The notes under the pieces were generated by a model. The model saw only the letters and a list, made by a program, of their open reading frames with translations, had not been told where the DNA came from and did no database searches. Position numbers and translations under genes: made by a program. 8,314 bases of DNA from an uncultured Lachnospiraceae bacterium. Its GTDB lineage: Bacteria; Bacillota; Clostridia; Lachnospirales; Lachnospiraceae. The stretch is taken from contig CACYBJ010000271.1 in the NCBI GenBank assembly GCA_902772565.1, forward strand, positions 1-8,314, written 5' to 3'. Position 1 is the first letter of the stretch. Each line of letters begins with the position of its first letter. Positions 1-5,233 of this stretch are shown here, in pieces.

Positions 1-84
1 GAGAGAGAGGGATTCGAACCCTCGCGCCCTTGCGGACAAACGGTTTTCAAGACCGCCTCGTTATGACCACTTCGATATCTCTCC
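1..84 (-). tRNA. tRNA-Ser(UGA), 3' end cut by window edge
   Basis: This is a class II serine tRNA read on the minus strand. Its 5' end is at 84 with acceptor strand GGAGAGA (84-78); six of the seven acceptor pairs are visible at positions 1-6. A 3-bp D stem (TCG/CGA) follows. The anticodon stem GCGGT/ACCGT carries loop CTTGAAA, with anticodon TGA at 49-47. The long variable arm (GTCC, GCAA loop, GGGC) is typical of tRNA-Ser, and the T arm is GAGGG-TTCGAAT-CCCTC at 23-7. Base 72, the discriminator and any encoded CCA lie beyond the window edge. It reads UCA and other UCN codons. Because the anticodon ends in A36 followed by A37, it would be a substrate for i6A-type modification and not for the t6A made by the neighbouring Tsa proteins. 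Confidence 0.97.
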
Positions 85-287
85 AAACGTGCTTTATTAA
101 ATTATCACAAAGGCCTATTTGTGTCAAGCATTTTATGATAACTTTTTTGCATTTTTTTCGGTTGTTTTTCCATGGATTTTTGCGCAGGATTTTGTGCATT
201 TTAAAACTTCACCATCACGACCTTTTTAAAGCCTGCGATACCGGGCAAAAAACATTATCGGGCAGTATTCCCTGAGTTACTCTCCCA
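85..287. other. AT-rich spacer between ispD and tRNA-Ser
   Basis: This 203-nt spacer holds the tRNA promoter at its left end and no convincing gene. An 81-codon plus-strand reading frame crosses it, but it starts inside the tRNA and has no protein-like features. I looked for an intrinsic terminator after ispD. CGATA/TATCG can pair across a 15-nt loop near 230-265 and there are several T/A runs, but no GC-rich hairpin followed by a U tract. How the operon transcript ends is therefore not visible. Confidence 0.6.
99..127 (-). promoter_or_regulatory. Sigma-A-type promoter of the tRNA-Ser gene
   Basis: On the minus strand a perfect -35 box TTGACA (127-122) is followed either by GATAAT (106-101, 15-bp spacer, 5 of 6 matches to TATAAT) or by the weaker TAATTT (104-99, ideal 17-bp spacer). 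Transcription would start about 5-10 nt before the tRNA 5' end at 84. Upstream, roughly 128-165, lie A/T tracts resembling an UP element, as expected for a strong stable-RNA promoter. The tRNA therefore need not depend on read-through from the protein operon. Confidence 0.8.
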
Positions 288-986
288 TTATGGAAGCAGC
301 GCCGATGCCACCACCAGATCATCTCTGGTTGTTATCTTTATATTGGATGAGCCCGTGTCGCAAAGATATACCTTTGCATCGGTATACTTCTCTGCCACCA
401 TGGCATCATCCGTCACGGAATTATCTCCCGCATCTGCCAGTTTTAAGTAGGCTTCTTTAATAAGTAAAAAGTCAAAGACCTGAGGTGTCTGGACCTGCCA
501 CAGTTTCTTTCTGTCGGGAGTATCCGTAACAACGCAGTCTTCTCCTATTACCTTTATGGTATCCTTTGCGGGACAGGCGGCAATAACCGCCTTCTTTTCC
601 TGCACTTCATTATAGAGTTTTTCTATCATTCCGGGAGTGATAAGAGGTCTTGCTCCGTCATGTATAAATACGTAGGAAGTATCTTCGGCAGATGCGCACA
701 GCCCGTTGTAAACGGAATTGTATCTTTCCGCGCCGCCGCTTACTATCTTTCTTACCTTATTAAAGGAATACTTTTCTATTACCTCTTTATATAGGAAGTC
801 TTTATCTTCCTCTCCTGCCACTAAAATAATATCGTCCACCAGGCTGTCTTCGAAGGCTTTAAGGGCATAATATATCACAGGGCGTCCGTTAAGCGGCAGA
901 TACTGCTTCGGCACGTCCGTCATCATGCGCTTTCCCTTACCTGCGGAAAGAACTATAGCTGTGGTTTTTATAATAGCATTACTCAT
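288..986 (-). CDS. ispD: 2-C-methyl-D-erythritol 4-phosphate cytidylyltransferase
   Basis: IspD joins CTP and 2-C-methyl-D-erythritol 4-phosphate to give CDP-ME and pyrophosphate, the third step of the cytosolic MEP route to isoprenoids. The 232-residue length is normal for the family. The nucleotide-binding signature AGKGKRM is at 15-21 with Arg20, and PKQ at 26-28 has the conserved Lys27. HDGARP at 109-114 holds the metal-binding Asp. R159 and LWQVQTPQVF follow at 162-171, then TDDA at 192-195 and NIKIT at 215-219 with the substrate-binding Lys217. All expected active-site residues are present. The ATG at 986 gives the usual short leader before the first strand. Its ribosome binding site is weak (GGTAGAAG, almost touching the ATG), so translation may depend on ribosomes arriving from upstream. 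It is the last protein gene of the minus-strand run, 43 nt after tsaD. Confidence 0.96.
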   Translation of the reverse strand: MSNAIIKTTAIVLSAGKGKRMMTDVPKQYLPLNGRPVIYYALKAFEDSLVDDIILVAGEEDKDFLYKEVIEKYSFNKVRKIVSGGAERYNSVYNGLCASAEDTSYVFIHDGARPLITPGMIEKLYNEVQEKKAVIAACPAKDTIKVIGEDCVVTDTPDRKKLWQVQTPQVFDFLLIKEAYLKLADAGDNSVTDDAMVAEKYTDAKVYLCDTGSSNIKITTRDDLVVASALLP

Positions 987-1026
987 CTTCTACCATGTCA
1001 TTAAAACTATATCCGTGAACTTCCAT
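979..1026 (-). other. Possible 15-codon mini-ORF overlapping the ispD start
   Basis: In the 43-nt gap between tsaD and ispD an ATG at 1026 opens a frame that would encode MEVHGYSFNDMVEDE and stops at TAA (981-979), 8 nt inside ispD in another frame (GATGAGTAATG). It has no clear Shine-Dalgarno sequence of its own. It could bring ribosomes to the poorly marked ispD start, but it is short enough to be chance. No function is claimed for the peptide. Confidence 0.2.
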
Positions 1027-1029
1027 ATA

Positions 1030-2052
1030 TTATTTGCGTTCACCGATTTTTAAATTCGGTATGGCATTAAGATCCAGACCGTCCCTTACACCGCGTATAT
1101 ATTCATAATAGGCGGCGCATCCGATCATTACGGCATTATCCGTACAGAGTATGGGCTCGGGGTAATAAAGCTTTATACCCTCTTTATCACAGAATTCCTG
1201 CGCCTTGTATCTTAAGGCAGAATTGCATGCCACGCCGCCGGAAATAACCACCTGTTTAAAGCCGTACTCTTTTGCTGCTGCCACGGTTCTGGCTGCGAGT
1301 ACGTCAACCACTGCTTCCTGGAAGGAGGCGGCCACATCTGCCTTATTTACTTCTCGGCCTGCCATCTGCTCCTGATTAAGGTAATTCAGTACCGCCGACT
1401 TCACTCCGCTGAAGGAAAAGTCGTAAGGGCAGTCTTCTATATGAGCTCTCGGGAAAGCTATGGCATTGCAGTTACCTTCCCTGGCCAGTTTGTCGATTTT
1501 AGGACCGCCGGGGTAACCGAGACCTATGGCTCTGGCTACTTTGTCGAAGGCTTCTCCTGCCGCATCGTCATGAGTACGTCCGATTATCTCAAACTCGCCG
1601 TAGTCTTTTACTATTACTATGTGGCTGTGTCCGCCGGATACAATAAGGCTCATAAAAGGCGGTTCAAGATCCGGATGTGACACATAGTTAGCTGCCACAT
1701 GTCCTTCAATATGATGAACGCCGATAAGGGGTTTACCGGTGGCATATGCAATGGACTTGGCTGCAGAAAGACCTACCAAAAGCGAACCCACAAGTCCGGG
1801 ACCGTAGGTTACGGCTATGGCAGTAATGTCATCATAGGTCATTCCGGCCTGCTTTAAAGCTTCATTTATAACAGGGCAGATCTTCTCCACGTGTTTTCTG
1901 GATGCGATTTCAGGCACCACTCCGCCGTACATGGTATGAAGGGGCACCTGGGATGAAATAATATTGCTGAGCACGGTACGGCCGTTTACAACAACGGCTG
2001 CCGCTGTTTCATCGCATGAAGTTTCGATTGCCAGTATGTTTACAGGTTTCAA
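1030..2052 (-). CDS. tsaD: tRNA N6-adenosine threonylcarbamoyltransferase (TsaD)
   Basis: TsaD moves the threonylcarbamoyl group from TC-AMP to A37 of tRNAs that read ANN codons, giving t6A, and works as a complex with TsaB and TsaE. The 340-residue length is normal. The ASKHA-fold start has ETSCDETA at 10-17. The metal-binding motif HxxxH is H114-IEG-H118. SGGHSH and the glycine-rich SGGVACNS segment follow, and the C-terminal TDN motif gives Asp305. The start codon is TTG (2052-2050), preceded by GAGG (2063-2060) at 7 nt. The next Met is at residue 41, past the conserved N-terminal motif, so TTG is the only sensible start. The gene lies 59 nt after rnz, with a hairpin in the gap, and 43 nt before ispD. 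TsaC, needed to make TC-AMP, is not in the window. Confidence 0.98.
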   Translation of the reverse strand: MKPVNILAIETSCDETAAAVVVNGRTVLSNIISSQVPLHTMYGGVVPEIASRKHVEKICPVINEALKQAGMTYDDITAIAVTYGPGLVGSLLVGLSAAKSIAYATGKPLIGVHHIEGHVAANYVSHPDLEPPFMSLIVSGGHSHIVIVKDYGEFEIIGRTHDDAAGEAFDKVARAIGLGYPGGPKIDKLAREGNCNAIAFPRAHIEDCPYDFSFSGVKSAVLNYLNQEQMAGREVNKADVAASFQEAVVDVLAARTVAAAKEYGFKQVVISGGVACNSALRYKAQEFCDKEGIKLYYPEPILCTDNAVMIGCAAYYEYIRGVRDGLDLNAIPNLKIGERK

Positions 2053-2056
2053 AATA

Positions 2057-2063
2057 CTACCTC
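2057..2063 (-). promoter_or_regulatory. Ribosome binding site that fixes the TTG start of tsaD
   Basis: On the minus strand GAGGTAG sits with GAGG 7 nt before the TTG at 2052-2050. No in-frame ATG or GTG is available between this site and the essential ETSCDET motif, so this site decides the non-canonical start. Confidence 0.75.
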
Positions 2064-2083
2064 GGTTCAGTATCTTTAATACA

Positions 2084-2104
2084 CTCCCGAAAACCCATCG
2101 GAAG
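2084..2104 (-). promoter_or_regulatory. Stem-loop in the rnz-tsaD intergenic mRNA
   Basis: In the transcript, CUUCCGA (2104-2098) pairs with UCGGGAG (2090-2084) around a 7-nt loop, giving a 7-bp stem with one G-U pair. The G-U pair means the RNA folds better than the antisense copy would. No U run follows, so it is not an ordinary terminator. It lies about 20 nt upstream of the tsaD ribosome binding site and could be a processing or stability element. Its role is unknown. Confidence 0.4.
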
Positions 2105-2111
2105 CGTTTTT

Positions 2112-3023
2112 CTAATCTTCTTCAAATCTAAGTGTTTTCTTAAATCCGTCTTTGGGTATAACCGTATTGGGGAAGATGCTCTTTGCTGTCTGAGCATATT
2201 CTTTGGGGCGTACAAGAGACGGCGAAAAGTGGGTAAGCCACATTTCTTCTACACCGGCATTCTTTGCAATGGTTGCCGCTTCCGCATAGGTCATGTGTCT
2301 GTGAGCCCTGGCTTTTTCTTCACTGCCCGGCTCGCCGTACATTCCTTCGCAAATAAAGAGGTCGCTGCCTGCCGCATTTTCCGCAATGGACTTTGTAGGT
2401 CTTGTGTCTGTACAGTAGGTCAGCTTAATGCCCTTTCTTTCGGGTCCGAGGATCATGTCCGGTGTAAATACCCTTCCGTCCTCTTCCACGATTATGCCCT
2501 TCTGAAGTCTGCTCCAGGCTTTCATGGGCACGTCGTTTTCAGCGGCCTTTTCGGGCATAAATCTGCCGGCACGTTTTATGATCTGGCTGTAACCGTAGCA
2601 TTCTATTCCGTGATTCAGTTTAAAAGGCTTCAAATAATAACCAAAGAGTTCAATTGACTCGTCGGTGTTTTCTATTTCAACAAATTTAAGTTCAAAAGGA
2701 AGTTCCGGCGCAATAATGCGAAGAGCCTTAACAACTCTTTCAATACCCTTGGGTCCCACAATGGTAACAGGTTCGACCCTGTCGGCGTTACCCATGGAAA
2801 GAAGCATGCCGGTAATACCGCTGATGTGATCGCCGTGGAAATGCGTAATTGCAATCACGTCAATATCATGGCATGAAAGACCCGCAAGTCTTAAGGCTAC
2901 CTGAGTTCCCTCACCGCAGTCTATAAGAAGCGCACTTCCGTTAAATTTTGTGTAGCAGGCTGTGAGCCATCTGCCGGGCAGAGGCATCATACCGCCTGTT
3001 CCAAGAAGGCATATATCAAGCAT
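2112..3023 (-). CDS. rnz: Ribonuclease Z (tRNA 3' endonuclease), metallo-beta-lactamase fold
   Basis: RNase Z is a zinc-dependent endonuclease that cuts precursor tRNAs after the discriminator base, mainly those lacking an encoded CCA. The 303-residue length fits the bacterial short form. The metal site is complete: THFHGDH (H61, H63, D65, H66), H138 in NHGIECYGY, D206 in TDTRP, H243 in HMT, and H265 in LTHFSP. A flexible-arm (exosite) segment lies between about 150 and 190 (RFMPEKAAENDVPMKAW and LQKG), which separates RNase Z from generic MBL hydrolases. Two points differ from textbook members. The N-terminal loop is GTGGMMPLPGRW where others have PTxxR, and SPSLVRP follows the last His where SxRY is common. 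The ATG at 3023 overlaps the rimI stop as TGATG and has GAGG 7 nt upstream. A divergent MBL phosphodiesterase is the less likely alternative. Confidence 0.85.
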   Translation of the reverse strand: MLDICLLGTGGMMPLPGRWLTACYTKFNGSALLIDCGEGTQVALRLAGLSCHDIDVIAITHFHGDHISGITGMLLSMGNADRVEPVTIVGPKGIERVVKALRIIAPELPFELKFVEIENTDESIELFGYYLKPFKLNHGIECYGYSQIIKRAGRFMPEKAAENDVPMKAWSRLQKGIIVEEDGRVFTPDMILGPERKGIKLTYCTDTRPTKSIAENAAGSDLFICEGMYGEPGSEEKARAHRHMTYAEAATIAKNAGVEEMWLTHFSPSLVRPKEYAQTAKSIFPNTVIPKDGFKKTLRFEED

Positions 3024-3484
3024 CAGTTTTCCTCTTTTAATTCAATCTTCATAAGAAGCGCATCTTCATCGGGGTTGTGATAAAAACCTCTGCGCTTTCC
3101 GGCTGTGAAAAAGCCGGCATGTTTATAGGAACGGATTGCGGGATCGTTACTTTCCCTTACCTCGAGATAAATACTCTCGGATCCGGCCTTTTTTTCTTCC
3201 TTCACCAAAAGCTCCGCAAGTCTGTTTCCGAGACCCATACCTCTGTACTCTTTTGATACGGCAAATCGAAGGAGTTCCGCTTCACCGGCAGCAACTCTTA
3301 TTATGGCATATGCGCAGGCTTTACCCAAAAGTTCCGCTACGTAGAAGTGATAGAACTTTCCGGCAAGGGCGTCATAGACCGCCTCCTCGCTCCAGGCGTC
3401 GGAAAAGCTGGCCGTTTCAATTTTCATAATTGCAGGTGCATCGCCGGCAGATGCCAGCCTCACCTTCATATCAGAAGTTGTCAT
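3023..3484 (-). CDS. rimI: Ribosomal protein S18 N-alpha-acetyltransferase (GNAT family)
   Basis: RimI uses acetyl-CoA to acetylate the N terminus of ribosomal protein S18. The 153-residue protein is one GNAT domain. The acetyl-CoA pyrophosphate loop is RGMGLG at 81-86. The RimI signature from 107 contains LEVRESNDPAIRSY and AGF, with Glu108 and Tyr120 spaced like the catalytic pair of the E. coli enzyme. RRGFYHNPDEDALLM at 131-145 is the family's C-terminal motif. I chose the ATG at 3484, which overlaps tsaB by 14 nt and has a modest GAGAG upstream. The ATG at 3469, 1 nt past the tsaB stop, would give 148 residues but lacks an SD; a longer form from TTG at 3565 lies well inside tsaB. The usual tsaB-rimI-tsaD order is interrupted here by rnz. 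Confidence 0.93.
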   Translation of the reverse strand: MTTSDMKVRLASAGDAPAIMKIETASFSDAWSEEAVYDALAGKFYHFYVAELLGKACAYAIIRVAAGEAELLRFAVSKEYRGMGLGNRLAELLVKEEKKAGSESIYLEVRESNDPAIRSYKHAGFFTAGKRRGFYHNPDEDALLMKIELKEEN

Positions 3485-4232
3485 TGGTCTCTCTTTCGGG
3501 GACTTCTTCGCCCCTTTCCATTTTTTCTCTTTCCGCCTGGGACATTCTGTAGTAATCCGGCACAAATTCCGTGGCTGATACCACCTCTCCTCTTTCTATC
3601 ATGGAGAGAGCGCATCTGCCAAGGCTTGAGCCTCTCTGAAGCAGAAGCTGCGGCGGTGCAACAACAAATTTAACGGTCATGGCTTCGGATATCTTGCCAA
3701 GGTTTACGGACACGCCGTCTCCAAGAAAGATTACGGAGCATCCTTTAGACTTTGCACATGCATTTACTTCGGCAATTATTTCTTCGGCAGATACGGCGCA
3801 CTGATCCTTGATCACAGTAAGCCCCTTGCCGTGAGCGTCCTCTTCGAACATGTAAATGCCGGTATATACCTGACCGCGTCTTGCGTCCATCATAGGGCAG
3901 ATAAGAGTATTTACCGTACCCTCAAAATTATAGGCCATGGCTTCAAGACTCTTAACCGCAACTATAGGCACATTAAGTGCAAGGGCAAGACCTTTGGCGG
4001 TGGATGCACAGATTCTCAGTCCCGTAAAGGATCCCGGACCGGAGCACACAGCCACATAGTCCAGTTCCGCCGGCTCAGTCTCCACCATTTTCATGGTCTC
4101 GTCTATCATGGGCAGCAGAGTCTGCGAATGTGTTTTTTTATAATTAACAAAATAGTCGGCAAGCACTGCGGATTCCGTGAGCACGCTTATTCCGGCAGAT
4201 GTGCCGGAGCCGTCTATGGCCAGTAATTTCAT
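3471..4232 (-). CDS. tsaB: t6A biosynthesis scaffold protein TsaB
   Basis: TsaB is the inactive ASKHA-fold partner of TsaD and is needed for t6A37 formation. At 253 residues it is slightly longer than the E. coli protein. The N terminus MKLLAIDGSG matches the family start. HSQTLLPMI at 35-43 and GPGSFTGLR at 65-73 are the TsaB hallmarks, and the C-terminal PDYYRMSQAE matches the conserved P-x-Y-x-R-x-x-x-A-E. It lacks the HxxxH metal site of TsaD, as expected. The ATG at 4232 overlaps the tsaE stop as ATGA and has a strong GGAGG (4244-4240) 7 nt upstream, inside the last codons of tsaE. An 18-nt perfect inverted repeat lies about 25 nt into the gene (4191-4208). Confidence 0.96.
   Translation of the reverse strand: MKLLAIDGSGTSAGISVLTESAVLADYFVNYKKTHSQTLLPMIDETMKMVETEPAELDYVAVCSGPGSFTGLRICASTAKGLALALNVPIVAVKSLEAMAYNFEGTVNTLICPMMDARRGQVYTGIYMFEEDAHGKGLTVIKDQCAVSAEEIIAEVNACAKSKGCSVIFLGDGVSVNLGKISEAMTVKFVVAPPQLLLQRGSSLGRCALSMIERGEVVSATEFVPDYYRMSQAEREKMERGEEVPERETNDNF
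4191..4208 (-). repeat. Perfect inverted repeat in the early tsaB coding sequence
   Basis: TCCGGCA and TGCCGGA form 7-bp perfect arms around the 4-nt centre GATG. In the mRNA this is a GC-rich hairpin spanning about +25 to +42 of tsaB (codons for GSGTSAG). A hairpin here could slow elongation soon after initiation, or it may just reflect the Gly/Ser/Ala codons. Its centre carries one of the GCAGATG words that recur in the window. Confidence 0.5.
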
Positions 4233-4669
4233 ACTACTGCCTCCAATGTGATACGTCTGTAATCAAAGCCCTTTTCAAGGTCCTTTTCAATAGTTACTTT
4301 ATAAAAGCTTTCCGGCAACATGTCATTTATGTTTTCCGCCCATTCGATAAGGCATATGCCGCCGTAATTTAAGTATTCGTCAAAACCTATTTCATACATT
4401 TCTTCGCTGTCTTCGATACGATAGGCATCAAAATGAAAAAGAGGGATTCTGCCCTCTTTATATTCCTGCACTATCGTAAAAGTAGGCGAAACCACCGGCT
4501 CGGTAATCCCCAGTCCTTTGGCAAGACCTTTGGCAAATACCGTCTTTCCGACGCCAAGGTCTCCGGAAAGGGTGATAACTGTTCCGGGCTTGATTTTCTC
4601 TCCCATCATGCGTCCGAATTCAAAGGTGTCTTTCGGGCAGAAGGAATCAATTACTGTTTTGTCGTCCAT
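4229..4669 (-). CDS. tsaE: t6A biosynthesis ATPase TsaE
   Basis: TsaE is a small P-loop ATPase whose ATP hydrolysis resets the TsaB-TsaD complex between rounds of t6A synthesis. The length of 146 residues is typical. Walker A is GDLGVGKT at 36-43. SPTFTIVQEY at 61-70 is the switch-I-like motif. FHFDAYR at 78-84 matches the family's LxHxDxYR, and EWAE at 109-112 is the EWxE motif. The start is the ATG at 4669, 9 nt after the upstream stop; a GAGG lies 14 nt away, further than ideal, so coupling to the preceding gene is likely. The last codons carry the GGAGG used by tsaB, and the stop overlaps the tsaB ATG. Confidence 0.97.
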   Translation of the reverse strand: MDDKTVIDSFCPKDTFEFGRMMGEKIKPGTVITLSGDLGVGKTVFAKGLAKGLGITEPVVSPTFTIVQEYKEGRIPLFHFDAYRIEDSEEMYEIGFDEYLNYGGICLIEWAENINDMLPESFYKVTIEKDLEKGFDYRRITLEAVV

Positions 4670-4678
4670 AAAGAAATA

Positions 4679-5233
4679 CTATTCCTCTTTGTTGTTCTCT
4701 TCGCTTTCTGGCATGCGGTGAACCGCAGTCTCGATGGAGAGAGTCAAAAACTCGCTTTTGTGAGCCGCAAGCTGCTCAAGAAGGTAATCATAGTCCGCAT
4801 CCTCAATCTGGTCCTTCGGAAAGATGATGGCAGACACCGCGGTGGTAAAAACATAAAGTCTGGAACCACTCTTTACATATTTAAAGAGATGTCCCCACTT
4901 AAGTTCCAGTTCCTCTCCCGCCTGGGATATGATTATCCCCTCTTCGTTTATAACATAGTGGGTGGCCAGCTGAAAACGTTCGGCTGAACCGGCCTGCAGT
5001 TTTGATCTGAGAAACAGCTGCATGGGCGCGAACACAAGGAAGATAAATACCACAAAGATTATAATCGCCTTGGCGCTGCCTTCCATGGAATCCCATTTGA
5101 TTACGGAAAAAACAACCGCCGTAGTGATAAATACCAGAAATACTATTCCCCTGAGGCCGAAATACTGCTGTCTTAACATGAAAGCGAACATGTCTTTCGT
5201 TTTCATGCGTATGTCAAATTCGTGTTTTTCCAT
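4679..5233 (-). CDS. YcxB-like two-helix membrane protein
   Basis: The product is a 184-residue predicted membrane protein of unknown role. After a charged N terminus (MEKHEFDIRMKTKD) there are two hydrophobic segments, about 25-47 and 54-75, separated by a short WDSMEGSAK turn. A soluble C-terminal domain of about 100 residues follows and contains YVINEEGIIIS, an ELKWGHLFKYVKS core, and IIFPKDQI. That pattern resembles the YcxB-like family, whose C-terminal half is often PH-like. The tail is acidic (ESEENNKEE). The ATG at 5233 shares one base with the pfkA stop (TAATG) and lacks a strong SD, pointing to translational coupling. A longer form from TTG at 5263 would overlap pfkA by 31 nt and is less likely. 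Membership in the pfkA-tsaE transcript is inferred from spacing and says little about function. Confidence 0.8.
   Translation of the reverse strand: MEKHEFDIRMKTKDMFAFMLRQQYFGLRGIVFLVFITTAVVFSVIKWDSMEGSAKAIIIFVVFIFLVFAPMQLFLRSKLQAGSAERFQLATHYVINEEGIIISQAGEELELKWGHLFKYVKSGSRLYVFTTAVSAIIFPKDQIEDADYDYLLEQLAAHKSEFLTLSIETAVHRMPESEENNKEE

Noticed and set aside
200..287. Intrinsic terminator after ispD.
   Set aside because: The only pairings found are 3-5 bp with large loops and no adjoining U run on the minus strand; not good enough to call.
2016..2657. A 213-codon plus-strand frame antisense to rnz and the tsaD start.
   Set aside because: It is covered by rnz with its complete zinc-ligand set; the antisense product has no recognisable features.
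3485..3565. Longer N terminus for rimI starting at TTG 3565.
   Set aside because: It would overlap tsaB by about 95 nt, adds a Lys/Arg-rich tail absent from the family, and lies outside the GNAT domain.
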